Position numbers and translations under genes: made by a program. From Azospirillum cavernae (GTDB lineage Bacteria > Pseudomonadota > Alphaproteobacteria > Azospirillales > Azospirillaceae), in contig NZ_QYUL01000001.1 in the NCBI RefSeq assembly GCF_003590795.1, positions 1,319,001 through 1,383,000 on the forward strand: DNA of 64,000 nucleotides. The letters are read 5' to 3'. The notes below the pieces were generated by a model that did no database searches, was not told where the DNA came from, and saw nothing but the letters and a program-made list of their open reading frames with translations. Shown piece after piece: positions 54,848-64,000 of the stretch. Within the stretch, counting starts at the first letter, position 1. Each line of letters opens with the position of its first letter.

Positions 54848-54857
54848 GGCGGTCGCG

Positions 54858-55844
54858 TCAGGCAATCTTGTGATAATCCCGATACCAGGCGGCGAAGCGG
54901 GGCAAGCCAACCTCAATGGGTGTGGTCGGCTCGAATCCCAAATCGCGGCGGCTGATCTCGATGTCGGCGGCGGTTTCCGGGATGTCCCCGGCCTGGAGCG
55001 GCTCCATCCGCATGACCGCTTTCCGCCCCAACGCCTCTTCCAGCACCGCGATGAACCGCATCAGATCTTCGGATCGGTTGTTGCCCAGATTGTAGACCCG
55101 GTGCGGCGCGCCGGTCTCATCGTCCGGCGGCGCCGGGTGATCCAGGCTCGCCAGCACGCCAGCGGTGATGTCGTCGATGTAGGTGAAGTCGCGCTTCATC
55201 TTGCCGCCGTTGAACACCCGGATCGGACGCCCCGCCATGATCGCGTCGGTGAACTGGTAGGTGGCCATGTCCGGGCGGCACCAGGGGCCGTAAACGGTGA
55301 AGAAGCGCAGGCCCGTCGCCGAGATTTTGTAAAGATGGCTGTAGGAGAACGTCATCATCTCCGCCGCCTTCTTGGTCGCGGCGTAGATCGACACCGGGCT
55401 GTCCACCCGGTCCTCGACCGAAAAGGGCGTCTTCCGGTTGCCGCCATAGACGGACGAGGAGGAGGCGTAGACGAAATGCGCCAGCTTCGGCATCCGCCGC
55501 GCCGCCTCCAGCATCGCCACTTGGCCCGTCACATTGGCGTCGACATAGGCGTAGGGGTTTTCCAGCGAATAGCGCACCCCCGGCTGCGCGGCCAGATGAA
55601 CCACGCCGGTGACGTCCTGAAACTCCGGCCACAGCCCTTCCACCGTCGCCCGGTCGGCGATGTCGGCCTTGACGAAGCGGAAGCCGGGCCGCCCCAGCAG
55701 CCGGGCCAAGCGCGCCTCTTTCAAGGCGACCGAATAATAATCGTTCAGATTGTCGAGGCCAAGAACCTCCTGCCCGCGATTCAGCAAGGCGTCGGCGACG
55801 TGTGAACCGATGAAACCGGCGACGCCGGTGACGAGAACAGTCAT
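54858..55844 (-). CDS. UDP-glucuronate 4-epimerase-like NAD-dependent epimerase
   Basis: The 328-residue SDR has TGVAGFIGSHVADALL at the start, YAATKKAAEMM as the active-site Tyr/Lys, and VYGPWCRPDMATYQFTDAI. All three are characteristic of UDP-GlcA 4-epimerases (LpsL/CapI type). It would supply UDP-galacturonate for the polysaccharide made by the adjacent genes. First gene of the five-gene minus-strand cluster, 10 bases upstream of the GT4 gene. Confidence 0.85.
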   Translation of the reverse strand: MTVLVTGVAGFIGSHVADALLNRGQEVLGLDNLNDYYSVALKEARLARLLGRPGFRFVKADIADRATVEGLWPEFQDVTGVVHLAAQPGVRYSLENPYAYVDANVTGQVAMLEAARRMPKLAHFVYASSSSVYGGNRKTPFSVEDRVDSPVSIYAATKKAAEMMTFSYSHLYKISATGLRFFTVYGPWCRPDMATYQFTDAIMAGRPIRVFNGGKMKRDFTYIDDITAGVLASLDHPAPPDDETGAPHRVYNLGNNRSEDLMRFIAVLEEALGRKAVMRMEPLQAGDIPETAADIEISRRDLGFEPTTPIEVGLPRFAAWYRDYHKIA

Positions 55845-56000
55845 GGTCGGTGGCCCTTGTGCGAAACAGCCGCGCGCGTGATCCGGCGCCCGTCTTATGC
55901 CCGAGCGGTCGGCGCCGCGCCAGCCTTCAAAGCGGGTTTGCGCGGCTTGACAGGCGCGCCGTCCTGCCGGTCTACTGCGCCGACGCGCGATATTTTACCA

Positions 56001-56351
56001 ATGATGGTCTGCACGATGCCCCCCAAGAAGAACCCGTTGAACCTGAACCCGCTGCAACTCCGCACCCTGACCCTGCTTCAGGAAGTGGCGCGGTTGGAAA
56101 ACAAACCGGCGGAAGAGGTCGGCGCTTTTCTCGTCACCGGCCTGCCCAACGCGCACGGCAACCATTTCCACCTCGGCCACGCCGTCGTCGCGTCCAAGGA
56201 CGCCACAGGCCTGCGCAACCCGGCGGTCTGGACCATCCTGGAGCGCAAGGGCCTGCTGAAGCAGGAACCCGATCAAGCCACCGTCACCGCGCTTGGCATG
56301 GGCTATGACACGGGCCTGCGCGACGAAATCCTCCACCATTCCGATCATTGA
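56001..56351 (+). CDS. Conserved hypothetical protein
   Basis: I take one of the two nearby ATGs (56001 or 56016) as start, giving 111-116 residues. The core KNPLNLNPLQLRTLTLLQE, then HGNHFHLGHAVVASKDATGLRNPAVWTILERKGL, looks like a small winged-helix-type fold conserved in Rhodospirillales, but I cannot name the family. The open frame runs 144 bases further upstream with no ribosome site. Likely co-transcribed with the small gene that follows 36 bases later. Confidence 0.7.
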   Translation: MMVCTMPPKKNPLNLNPLQLRTLTLLQEVARLENKPAEEVGAFLVTGLPNAHGNHFHLGHAVVASKDATGLRNPAVWTILERKGLLKQEPDQATVTALGMGYDTGLRDEILHHSDH

Positions 56352-56387
56352 TCGGCGCGGCCTGATCCTGCGCGGCGACCGCCCCCG

Positions 56388-56555
56388 ATGACGGACACCC
56401 CCAAGCCAACAGCCCCAACGGCGAAACCCAAAGCTGGCAACAGCCGCGACGACCGTTTGGCCGCACGCCTGCGTGAAAATTTGCGCAAACGCAAGGATCA
56501 GGCCCGCCAGCGCGAGCAAAACGACCCGGCGGACGGGGGGCCGGACAAGACCTGA
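56388..56555 (+). CDS. Small basic protein, 55 residues
   Basis: The short frame starts MTDTPKPTAPTAK and has a Lys/Arg-rich helix (DDRLAARLRENLRKRKDQAR) followed by an acidic tail. It fits the codon use of its neighbours and lies between two conserved genes on the same strand. No family name is known to me; such short charged proteins are common in Rhodospirillales. Confidence 0.6.
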   Translation: MTDTPKPTAPTAKPKAGNSRDDRLAARLRENLRKRKDQARQREQNDPADGGPDKT

Positions 56556-56595
56556 CCGACTCCGCCCGCCCTTTTTGCCTTATGGACGCCGCCCC

Positions 56596-56901
56596 GTGAC
56601 CAACCGCGTCATCAACCTGCCCATCGACGCCGCCGCTTTGCCCGACGCGTGGCGCTCCCGCGTCGTCGGCCGGGTCGGTCCCTGCGCCATCAAGATCATC
56701 CGCATGGACGAGGCCGGGATCGATTGGGAAGATCACCCGGAGTACGAGGAAGCTCTTTACGTCCTTGATGGCCGGATGGAGCTGGAAATTCCGGGCGAAC
56801 GCATCGTCTGCGGCCCCGGCGACCTCTATGTCGTGCCCGCCGGGGTGCCGCACCGCGTTTTGCCCGGCAGTCACGGGCTGTTGCTGCTGATCGACCGCTG
56901 A
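56596..56901 (+). CDS. Cupin-domain protein
   Basis: A single-domain cupin of 101 residues, started by GTG (no in-frame ATG is available). The two cupin motifs are recognisable: the segment HPEYEEALYVLDGRMELEI and GPGDLYVVPAGVPHRV, giving His, Glu and His ligands for one metal ion. It may bind or modify a small molecule; no more specific role is visible. It follows the 55-residue gene by 40 bases. Confidence 0.8.
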   Translation: MTNRVINLPIDAAALPDAWRSRVVGRVGPCAIKIIRMDEAGIDWEDHPEYEEALYVLDGRMELEIPGERIVCGPGDLYVVPAGVPHRVLPGSHGLLLLIDR

Positions 56902-57180
56902 GACGGTCGTTCCAACTCAGAGGCTGACCGGAAATAAAGTTGCGCGATTTCAGGAGGCCGTGCTTTGGTTGAGTTGCGACACAAAACCGGAAGCCACTGA
57001 TGACCTGGACTGAAATCACGCGCCCGAAGCATCGCCGGGACGGGCTGCGCTAAGCAGGTTCGCAGCCAGAACGATTCCGCGTCAGACCCTCAGGATAACG
57101 GTGGGGCTGCTAGAAACGCACAGTCTCTTGATGCAGACCGCGACATAACAATCTATGTCCCAAGCAAATGAGGCCATCAC

Positions 57181-57948
57181 GTGAACACCACGCCGTCGTT
57201 CAGCATTGTCGTTCCAACAGCCTATGGCCAGATGATAGTAAATCGAAATGACATTAATCAAACAAATGCATTGGTGAAGACGGGAAGAGCAATCGATCAC
57301 CACGAAATAGGTATGTTACAAATAATTGCAAGGGCGATGGGAGACAATATCGAATTTCTGGATATTGGAGCAAATTTCGGCGTGTATGCCCTTGGCTTGG
57401 CTGCGCATGTCGGCCCGAAAGGGAAAGTGCATGCCTTTGAGGCGCAAAGAATCATTTTTAATATGCTGGCTGGTAGCGTGGCGCTGAACGCCATCACCAA
57501 TGTGCATTGCCATAATGTGGCTGTTGGCAAAGGCGATGGGAAAATTGAAGTTCCTCAGTACGACTATTCAAAGCCGTTGAATTTTGGAAGCATCGAGTTC
57601 AGTGCGCAACAAAATGAAGCGCTCACTCAAAAACGCTCATATGACATGGATAAGGTGGAATTTGTCAAGTTGGTGAATATTGACAGTTATGGCTTTGAAA
57701 TGGCCTCATTGATTAAAATAGATGCGGAAGGCATGGAGATAGATATATTGGATGGGGCAGCAGAAACAATAAAGCGATGCCGTCCCGTTATGTTCATTGA
57801 GTTTCTAAAAGTTGATCGATATAGGCTTCGCCATCAGATCGAAAATTTCGGCTATGCTGTTCATGAGAGCGGAGTTAACTATCTGTGCATTCCTCATGAA
57901 CTTGGGGCACGGATTAAGGTGAGCACGGCTCTTCGTCCTCCCACTTAG
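57181..57948 (+). CDS. FkbM family methyltransferase
   Basis: The 255-residue SAM-dependent methyltransferase starts with GTG. It carries the Rossmann glycine loop [13 protein letters not shown], the acidic end of the next strand in [10 protein letters not shown], and the FkbM-typical [17 protein letters not shown]. FkbM enzymes usually O-methylate sugars or peptides, which would suit the polysaccharide locus nearby. Composition is clearly AT-rich against GC-rich neighbours, and short sequences resembling insertion-sequence ends lie on either side, so it was probably acquired recently. Confidence 0.85.
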   Translation: MNTTPSFSIVVPTAYGQMIVNRNDINQTNALVKTGRAIDHHEIGMLQIIARAMGDNIEFLDIGANFGVYALGLAAHVGPKGKVHAFEAQRIIFNMLAGSVALNAITNVHCHNVAVGKGDGKIEVPQYDYSKPLNFGSIEFSAQQNEALTQKRSYDMDKVEFVKLVNIDSYGFEMASLIKIDAEGMEIDILDGAAETIKRCRPVMFIEFLKVDRYRLRHQIENFGYAVHESGVNYLCIPHELGARIKVSTALRPPT

Positions 57949-58065
57949 AGTCCGTCCGTCGCATCGCTTTGTTGGTCCAGACCATCACAGGGTTCCTTCC
58001 TGTGTCGCAACGCGACGGAATCACGGGTCGCCAAAATGACGCAACTTTGTTTCAAGCTCAGCCTC

Positions 58066-58500
58066 TCAGGCCAGCGCCTTGCGGAACCAGATTTGCGTGT
58101 GGCCCTCGGGGTAGCCTTCCATCCGGCTCCACTCCTCATAGCCGCATTTCGGGTAGAAGCCCGGCGCCTGGAAGTCATAGGTGTAAAGCCGCGACCACCG
58201 GCAGCCGCGCGCCCGCGCCTCAGCCTCCGCCGCGTCAAGCAGGCGCCCGCCCAAACCGCCGCTGCGCCCGCCATCGGCCACCCACAGCAGATCGACATAC
58301 AGCCAATCCCAATTGGTGTAACCGACCAGCCCGCCGCGCAGTTCTCCGGCGGCGTCGCGGGCGACCACCACAAGGTCGCGGCGGTCATAGGCGCGACCGG
58401 AGGCCGCTTCGTTGTAAGCCTTCAGCCCGGCGAACACCCGTTCGGCGTCGGGAAGATCGGCGGCGTCCGCAACGGACAGGATCAGGGAATCGTCAGTCAT
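58066..58500 (-). CDS. GNAT family N-acetyltransferase
   Basis: The 144-residue protein has the acetyl-CoA loop in the segment [21 protein letters not shown] and the C-terminal [15 protein letters not shown] motif common in GNATs of this size. The ATG at 58500 is followed by MTDDSLIL; another ATG lies 12 bases upstream. Convergent with the FkbM gene, divergent from dcd. Substrate unknown. Confidence 0.85.
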   Translation of the reverse strand: MTDDSLILSVADAADLPDAERVFAGLKAYNEAASGRAYDRRDLVVVARDAAGELRGGLVGYTNWDWLYVDLLWVADGGRSGGLGGRLLDAAEAEARARGCRWSRLYTYDFQAPGFYPKCGYEEWSRMEGYPEGHTQIWFRKALA

Positions 58501-58658
58501 GCCGACGATCATGCCAAAGCGGCGGGGGAATGACCGCAAGAAACGCCCTTCCGTCAGGGCATGGCACGTTTGCTGTCCTTGAGCCTGCGGGCCGGGTCCG
58601 CTACAAACCGAACGCACACGCAATCCCCCAGATCGTCACGCCAAGGAGTACCCCGCCG

Positions 58659-59213
58659 ATGGGCATCATGCCGGACACATGGATCCGCGAGATGGCCGAG
58701 ACCAAGGGCATGATCGAGCCTTTCGTCGAGACCCAAAAGCGCGAGGGGGTGATCTCCTACGGCGTGTCGTCCTATGGCTACGACGCGCGGGTGGCCGACG
58801 AGTTCAAGATCTTCACCAACGTCAACAACGCCATCGTCGATCCCAAACAGTTCGACGGCAGCAGCTTCGTCGACCGCAAGACCGACGTCTGCATCATCCC
58901 GCCCAACAGCTTCGCGCTGGCCCGCACGGTGGAGTATTTCCGCATCCCGCGCGACGTGCTGGTGATCTGCCTGGGCAAAAGCACCTACGCGCGCTGCGGC
59001 CTGATCGTCAACGTGACGCCGCTGGAACCGGAATGGGAAGGCCATGTGACGTTGGAGATCTCCAACACCACGCCGCTGCCCGCCAAGGTCTACGCCAACG
59101 AAGGACTCTGCCAGTTCCTGTTCTTGAAGGGCGACAGCGTCTGTGAAGTCTCCTACGCCGACAAGGCGGGCAAATATATGGGGCAAAAGGGCGTCACCCT
59201 GCCCCGCCTCTAA
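58659..59213 (+). CDS. dcd: dCTP deaminase
   Basis: Dcd converts dCTP to dUTP in pyrimidine deoxynucleotide synthesis. The 184-residue protein has the trimeric dUTPase-like fold with motifs [36 protein letters not shown], and the catalytic Glu in [13 protein letters not shown]. An AAGGAG site lies about 10 bases upstream of the ATG. It is 42 bases before murA, so the two may form an operon. Confidence 0.96.
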   Translation: MGIMPDTWIREMAETKGMIEPFVETQKREGVISYGVSSYGYDARVADEFKIFTNVNNAIVDPKQFDGSSFVDRKTDVCIIPPNSFALARTVEYFRIPRDVLVICLGKSTYARCGLIVNVTPLEPEWEGHVTLEISNTTPLPAKVYANEGLCQFLFLKGDSVCEVSYADKAGKYMGQKGVTLPRL

Positions 59214-59255
59214 CGCCGTCCCGTCTTCACCCTCATCGCAGAGATCACCGATCCC

Positions 59256-60548
59256 ATGGACAAGATCCGCATTCGCGGCGGCCGCCCGCTGAACGGCTCC
59301 ATCACCGTTGGCGGCGCCAAGAACGCCGCGCTGCCGCTGATGACGGCGGCGCTGCTCTGCGACGAGACGCTGACGTTGACCAACCTGCCGATTCTGGCGG
59401 ACATCAACACCCTGTGCAATCTGCTGCTGCAACATGGCGTGGCGATCCACATGGAGGGGGCGGGCGGCGATTGCGCCGGGCGGGCGGTGTCCTTCACCGC
59501 GCGCGACATCACCAACACCACCGCCCCCTATGATCTGGTCCGCAAGATGCGCGCCAGCGTGCTGGTGCTGGGTCCGCTGCTCGCCCGTTGCGGCGAGGCC
59601 AAGGTGTCGCTGCCCGGCGGTTGCGCCATCGGCGCGCGGCCCGTGGACCTGCACATCAAGGGTCTGGAGGCGATGGGCGCCGACATCCGCATCGAAGGCG
59701 GCTACATCGTCGCCAAGGCCCCCAAGGGCGGCCTGCGCGGGGCGGAGTATGTCTTCCCCAAGGTGTCGGTCGGGGCCACCGAAAATCTGCTGATGGCGGC
59801 GACTCTGGCCAAGGGCGTGACCATCCTGGTCAACGCCGCGCGGGAGCCGGAGGTCAGCGATCTGGCCGAATGCCTGGTGAAGATGGGCGCCAAAATCACC
59901 GGCATCGGCAGCGACCGTCTGGTGATCGAAGGGGTGGACCGCCTGCACGGCGCCCGTCACATGGTGGTGGCCGACCGCATCGAAACCGGCACCTACGCCA
60001 TGGCGGCGGCGATGACCGGCGGCCGTCTTGACATCCTGAACACCCGTCTCGATTTGATAAAGGCGGCGGTCAAGGCCCTGGCCCCCGCCGGCGTCGCTTT
60101 TGAGGAGATCGAGAACGGAATCCGCGTGTCGCGCGCCAACGGCGAACTGCACGGCGTCGATGTGATGACCGAGCCGTACCCCGGTTTTCCCACCGACCTT
60201 CAGGCCCAGATGATGGCCCTGATGTGCACGGCGTCGGGCGCGGCGATGATTACGGAAACCATTTTCGAGAACCGCTTCATGCACGCGCCGGAACTGACCC
60301 GGATGGGCGCGCGGATCACCGTGCACGGCTCTTCGGCGCTGGTGCGCGGGGTCGGGCGGCTGACCGGCGCGCCGGTGATGGCGACGGATTTGCGCGCGTC
60401 GGTGTCGCTGATCCTCGCCGGGCTGGCGGCGGAGGGGGAGACGATGGTCAACCGCGTCTACCACCTCGACCGTGGCTATGAGCGGGTGGAAGAGAAGCTG
60501 GCCGCTTGCGGGGCCGACATCGAACGCATTCACGGCGGCGAGGACTGA
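59256..60548 (+). CDS. murA: UDP-N-acetylglucosamine 1-carboxyvinyltransferase
   Basis: MurA performs the first committed peptidoglycan step, adding enolpyruvate from PEP to UDP-GlcNAc. The 430-residue enzyme has the early Lys in [10 protein letters not shown], the active-site loop Cys in [14 protein letters not shown] (so it should be fosfomycin-sensitive in principle) and the C-terminal [17 protein letters not shown]. Standard length for the family. Confidence 0.97.
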   Translation: MDKIRIRGGRPLNGSITVGGAKNAALPLMTAALLCDETLTLTNLPILADINTLCNLLLQHGVAIHMEGAGGDCAGRAVSFTARDITNTTAPYDLVRKMRASVLVLGPLLARCGEAKVSLPGGCAIGARPVDLHIKGLEAMGADIRIEGGYIVAKAPKGGLRGAEYVFPKVSVGATENLLMAATLAKGVTILVNAAREPEVSDLAECLVKMGAKITGIGSDRLVIEGVDRLHGARHMVVADRIETGTYAMAAAMTGGRLDILNTRLDLIKAAVKALAPAGVAFEEIENGIRVSRANGELHGVDVMTEPYPGFPTDLQAQMMALMCTASGAAMITETIFENRFMHAPELTRMGARITVHGSSALVRGVGRLTGAPVMATDLRASVSLILAGLAAEGETMVNRVYHLDRGYERVEEKLAACGADIERIHGGED

Positions 60549-60579
60549 TCCCAGCCTCCCGCCCCCAACGAGAGGCGCC

Positions 60580-61041
60580 ATGACTGTGACCCCGATTCGC
60601 CTGCGCGCGGAAGACGCCGAGGATCTCAAGATCGTTTCGGCCTGTCTTCAGGACGCCATTCTGCCAATCGGCGACATGGATTTCCTGCCGGACGACCGGC
60701 GTTTCGTCATGGTGGTCAGCCGTTTCCGCTGGGAGGCGGCGGACCGTCCCCGCCCCGGCCCGGCGGCGGACGACGACGACCTCGCCCCTTACGAGCGGGT
60801 CCAGTGCGGGTTGCGGGTCGAGGGAGTCACCAGCGTCAAGCGGCGCGGCTTCGACGTGAAAAACCGCGCGCAAATCCTGGAGTTGCTGGCCATCGCCCCC
60901 GACGGGACGGACGGCTTGTTGCTGACCTTCGCCGGGGGCGGTTGCCTGCGCCTGGAGTCGCCCTCCTGGCGCGTGTTGGTGGAGGATTTGGGCGAACCCT
61001 GGCCGACCGGCAACCGGCCCAGCCATCCGTTGGATTCGTAA
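60580..61041 (+). CDS. DUF2948 family protein
   Basis: The 153-residue protein starts with MTVTPIRLRAEDAEDLKIVSACLQDA, the standard opening of DUF2948, and keeps the FVMVVSRFRWE strand. It is characteristically found just after murA in alphaproteobacteria, often with hisD next. Here hisD is absent and a CBS gene follows. Function is unknown; context suggests a link to envelope synthesis or metabolism. Confidence 0.85.
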   Translation: MTVTPIRLRAEDAEDLKIVSACLQDAILPIGDMDFLPDDRRFVMVVSRFRWEAADRPRPGPAADDDDLAPYERVQCGLRVEGVTSVKRRGFDVKNRAQILELLAIAPDGTDGLLLTFAGGGCLRLESPSWRVLVEDLGEPWPTGNRPSHPLDS

Positions 61042-61265
61042 CGTTCCTTGAAATGTTGGTCGCCACGAATTGCGGCCAACCCTGATGTTGCGCATCCAGG
61101 GTCTATCGCGTAACTTTTGCAAGGAATGGCGGGGTTTGCGGCAACAAGCAAACCGCCCGGTCGCCAGCCGCCGGACGCAACCGCCCAGCGCCGACGCCAG
61201 CCCCCAGGGGAGAGCGGCGGCGCAATCCTTGCCAACGCGCAAAAACCCAAGGGAGAGCGACGTCC

Positions 61266-61700
61266 ATGCCCAACCGGCCCATCCGCGCCGTCGTGCGCAA
61301 CCAACAAATCTACAGCGTCCCCACCAGCGCCACCGTGCGCACCGCCGCCCACATGATGAAGGAATACCGGATCGGCGCCTTGATGGTGGTGGAGGACGAC
61401 CGGCTGATCGGCATCTTCACCGAACGCGACGCGCTGTTCCGGGTTCTCGCGGGCAACCTCGACCCCGACCGCACGACGGTTGGCGAGGTCATGACCGCCG
61501 ATCCCACCACCATCGCGCCCGACCGCCCGATGGTCCACGCCCTGCATCTGATGCATGAGGGCGGCTTCCGTCATCTGCCGGTGGCCGATGGAAGCAAAGC
61601 CGTCGGCATGCTGTCGATCCGCGACGCACTGGGCGTCGAACTCGCCCGCTTCGAAGAAGAGGTGGATGAACGCGAAGCCATCGCGGAGATCCTTGGGTAA
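61266..61700 (+). CDS. CBS-domain protein
   Basis: The 144-residue protein has two CBS motifs in tandem, with segments MVVEDDRLIGIFTERDALFRVL and LPVADGSKAVGMLSIRDALG. Paired CBS domains bind adenosine nucleotides and sense energy state. It carries no other domain. The GGGAGAG sequence upstream of the ATG is a usable ribosome site. Target unknown. Confidence 0.87.
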   Translation: MPNRPIRAVVRNQQIYSVPTSATVRTAAHMMKEYRIGALMVVEDDRLIGIFTERDALFRVLAGNLDPDRTTVGEVMTADPTTIAPDRPMVHALHLMHEGGFRHLPVADGSKAVGMLSIRDALGVELARFEEEVDEREAIAEILG

Positions 61701-61783
61701 AGCCTGGGGGTAAAGTCTCCCGCGTTGCGCCGCGCCCTCTCCTTCCGGCACAGTGGTTTGGTGACGGAACGCAAACGGGGGGC

Positions 61784-62668
61784 GTGGTGCTGGACTTGAC
61801 GGTGGCCGAGCGGCAAAAGGCCGAACGCGGCGTTGAGGAGAAAAAGGTCGCGGTGCATGGCGCCGCGACCGTCCGCTTTGAGCATCGCCACGGCGAAACC
61901 CGGCTCGCCACCCTGTACCACCATGACCCGTTGCGGGTGCTGCTGCCGACGCCGCGCCGCGACGATCTGCCCATCGCCGTTCTGGCGACGACCTCCGGCG
62001 GCATGGTCGGCGGCGACCGCATGGACATTGATCTGTCGGTCGGGCCTGGCGCGCGGGCGCTGGTGACGACGCAGGCGGCGGAAAAGGTCTACCGCTCCAC
62101 CGGGGCGGATTGCCGGATCGACACGCGGGTCGCCGTCGAACCCGGCGGCTGGTTGGAATGGCTGCCGCAAGAGGCCATCGTCTTTGAAGGCTCCCGCCTG
62201 CGCCGCCTGACCCGGTTGGAGCTGTCCGGCGACGCCCGCTTGATCGCCGGGGAAATGCTGGTGTTCGGGCGCGCCGCCTTCGGCGAAACCGTCACGCGCG
62301 GCCTGATCCGCGACGCCTGGGAGGTCACGCGCGACGGGCGGCTGGTCTGGGCCGACGCCCTCCATCTCGACGAGGACGTCGGCGAGGCGCTGAACCACCC
62401 CGCCGGTTTCGCGGGCGCGGGCGCCTGCGCCACCCTGCTGCACGCCGCCCCCGACGCCGCCGCCCGGTTGGACGCCGTGCGCGCTCTGGCGGACAGCCTG
62501 GATCAACAGGCCCGCGTCGGGGCCACCGCCTTCGACGGCTTGCTGGTCATCCGCATTCTGGGCGGCGACGCCCGCGCCGTGCGCCGCGCCTACGCCGCCC
62601 TGTGGTCGGGCCTGCGCGCCGAGGCGGCGGAGCTGCCGACCCGCCTGCCGCGCCTGTGGGAGGTGTAA
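61784..62668 (+). CDS. ureD: Urease accessory protein UreD
   Basis: UreD helps insert nickel into urease together with UreF and UreG. The 294-residue product begins with a GTG behind a GGGG run. It shows the UreD features TLYHHDPLRVLLP, TTSGGMVGGDRMDIDLSVGPGARALVTTQAAEKVYRS, and WLEWLPQEAIVFEGSRL. Normally ureD is followed closely by ureABC. Here a convergent MFS gene ends 12 bases away, so the structural genes must be elsewhere or missing. Confidence 0.92.
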   Translation: MVLDLTVAERQKAERGVEEKKVAVHGAATVRFEHRHGETRLATLYHHDPLRVLLPTPRRDDLPIAVLATTSGGMVGGDRMDIDLSVGPGARALVTTQAAEKVYRSTGADCRIDTRVAVEPGGWLEWLPQEAIVFEGSRLRRLTRLELSGDARLIAGEMLVFGRAAFGETVTRGLIRDAWEVTRDGRLVWADALHLDEDVGEALNHPAGFAGAGACATLLHAAPDAAARLDAVRALADSLDQQARVGATAFDGLLVIRILGGDARAVRRAYAALWSGLRAEAAELPTRLPRLWEV

Positions 62669-62680
62669 ACCCCTCCCCGC

Positions 62681-63904
62681 TCACTCCGCCGCCGGAACCG
62701 GCGCGGCGGCCAGCGGGCGGCTCTTGCGGTCGTCGGGCAGCAGCAGCCCGGCGGCGAAGGCGACGGCGGCCAGCGCCGACAGCATCAGATACAGATCGGT
62801 GAAGTCGTTGGTCCGCTCATAGACATAGGCGACCAACTGCACCGCCAGCGGCCCGGCGCCAAAGGACAGGATGTATTTCGCGCCGAAGGCCAGCCCGCGA
62901 TGCTTGTCCGGGGTGTATTGGGCCAGCAGCATGTTTTCCGCCGGGATCTGGGTTTGCGAGGCGATGACCGTCAAGGCGGCGGCTGCCACCAGCGGCAGGC
63001 CGCTCAACGCCGCCACCGCCGCCATCATCGGCACCTGGACCAGTTGGCACAGGATGTAGACGCGCTTCAGCGAATGACGGTCGGCCAACGCCCCGCCGAT
63101 CATCTGCGGCAAGGCCGCCACCAGATAGACCAACGTCACCAGACCGCCGACCCCCAGCGTGCCGTCGCCCAGCAGATGGTTCAGCCGCGCCTCGAACAGT
63201 TTGGGCAGCACCACCTGCATGGCGTTGAAGATCAACCCGGCGCACACCATGGTCAGCGACAGCACGAAAAAGGCGCGCACCACGTCGCCGCGCGTCGGCT
63301 TGGGCTGCGGCTTCACGTCGGCGTGGCGGTCCTCGACGACGCCAAGGGCGATCAAGGCCGCCAGGGCGACGCCCAGAACCACGCAGATCGTTCCCGGCAC
63401 CAGGAAGGCGTAACGCCAGCCGAACCACTGCGTCAGGCTGCCCGCCACCACGGCGGCGGTGGCGACGCCGAAGGTGCCGAACAGGCCGAGATAGCCCATG
63501 GATTTGCCGCGATTGGCCGCGTTGGCCATCATCCAGGCCATGCCGACCGGGTGGTAGATCGACGCCCCCAGCCCCAGCAGCGCCAGCGACCACATCAGCG
63601 ACGTCGGCCCGTCCGACAGGCCGCAGGCCACCGCCCCGCCGCCGGTCATCAGGAAAAAGACCGCCATCATCCCCGCCGAACTCCAGCGGTCGCCCAGCCA
63701 TCCGGCCAATGGCGCGCCCAACCCGATCAACAAGGCCCCGAAGGTCCACAGCCGGATCAGATCGTCGTAGGAAATCTTCCACTCCCCTTCCAACGCCAGC
63801 ACGATGGTGAGGTACAGGGCGGCGGTGATGTGCATCAGCGAATGGCCGACCCAAGCGAAGCCGATGGACAGCCGCGCCGACGTCGGGCTGGGTGGTGCGC
63901 TCAT
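62681..63904 (-). CDS. Major facilitator superfamily transporter
   Basis: The 407-residue inner-membrane carrier has twelve predicted helices in two halves joined by a charged loop (about residues 190-210). The region FGALLIGLGAPLAGWLGDRW matches the MFS loop 2-3 pattern, and ALLGLGASIYHPVGMAWM is a helix-4 pattern seen in fosmidomycin-resistance-like exporters. The ATG at 63904 is preferred to the TTG just before it. The substrate is not determined. Convergent with ureD. Confidence 0.88.
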   Translation of the reverse strand: MSAPPSPTSARLSIGFAWVGHSLMHITAALYLTIVLALEGEWKISYDDLIRLWTFGALLIGLGAPLAGWLGDRWSSAGMMAVFFLMTGGGAVACGLSDGPTSLMWSLALLGLGASIYHPVGMAWMMANAANRGKSMGYLGLFGTFGVATAAVVAGSLTQWFGWRYAFLVPGTICVVLGVALAALIALGVVEDRHADVKPQPKPTRGDVVRAFFVLSLTMVCAGLIFNAMQVVLPKLFEARLNHLLGDGTLGVGGLVTLVYLVAALPQMIGGALADRHSLKRVYILCQLVQVPMMAAVAALSGLPLVAAAALTVIASQTQIPAENMLLAQYTPDKHRGLAFGAKYILSFGAGPLAVQLVAYVYERTNDFTDLYLMLSALAAVAFAAGLLLPDDRKSRPLAAAPVPAAE

Positions 63905-64000
63905 CAAACGTCTCCGACCTGGGAAGTGTTGCGGGTGTCAGCAATTCCGCCAAACGCTCGCACGGGTCGAAGGGTCGGTCCAATGCCCGGCGAACATGGC

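Overview
The window looks like chromosome from a high-GC alphaproteobacterium of the Rhodospirillales/Azospirillum type. The basis is the gene content and order: rpoZ next to a bifunctional (p)ppGpp synthetase/hydrolase, lptG-surA-pdxA, murA followed by a DUF2948 gene, an IalB-like protein, and very GC-rich codon use. This is a placement by gene content, not by phylogeny.

Layout. 1-941: two AT-rich orphan genes. 969-10747: core genes (rsh, rpoZ, a NYN-domain gene, pdxA, surA, lptG, a GNAT, guaA). 10733-41142: a genomic island of about 30.4 kb that I infer to be inserted at the 3' end of guaA. It is bracketed by a 17-bp direct repeat, and both copies encode the last residues of GuaA (I-E-W-E-stop). 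41605-56901: core genes again (two tRNA-Glu, recJ, lipoprotein and DUF6502 genes, aroC, two tRNA-Thr, and a polysaccharide locus). 57181-57948: an AT-rich FkbM methyltransferase. 58066-64000: GNAT, dcd, murA, DUF2948, a CBS protein, ureD and an MFS transporter.

The island has three parts. Its left end carries a broken tyrosine integrase and a pile of nested, damaged insertion sequences (IS21, IS630, IS5 with an ISAs1 inside it). Next is a defence-like module: an unknown 268-residue protein translationally coupled to a PglX-type DNA methyltransferase with an unusual N-terminal extension and a one-base frameshift. The other BREX genes are absent. A small ORF and a DUF2442-HTH gene follow.

The third part (20750-40876) is a long one-direction catabolic cluster behind a divergent NodD-like LysR regulator. 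It encodes outer-membrane and envelope uptake proteins (DUF1302, DUF1329, YCF48-like, RND/MMPL), a C-C bond hydrolase, an extradiol dioxygenase, a Rieske ferredoxin, an FAD monooxygenase, a lactonase, a cyclase, an FAH-family hydrolase, a VanAB-like Rieske oxygenase/reductase pair, a DenD-like dehydrogenase and a chemoreceptor. The order dioxygenase-ferredoxin-FAD monooxygenase and the NodD-like regulator resemble the naringenin-degradation (fde) operon of Herbaspirillum as I remember it. My best hypothesis is a mobile pathway for a flavonoid-like or other methoxylated polyphenol, with its own uptake and chemotaxis.

Other points of note are three identical-spacing palindromes (GTGGG-N7-CCCAC) in front of a DUF6502 gene, the absence of lptD between lptG and surA, a type I secretion membrane domain lacking its ATPase, and a 20-bp tandem/inverted repeat next to aroC.
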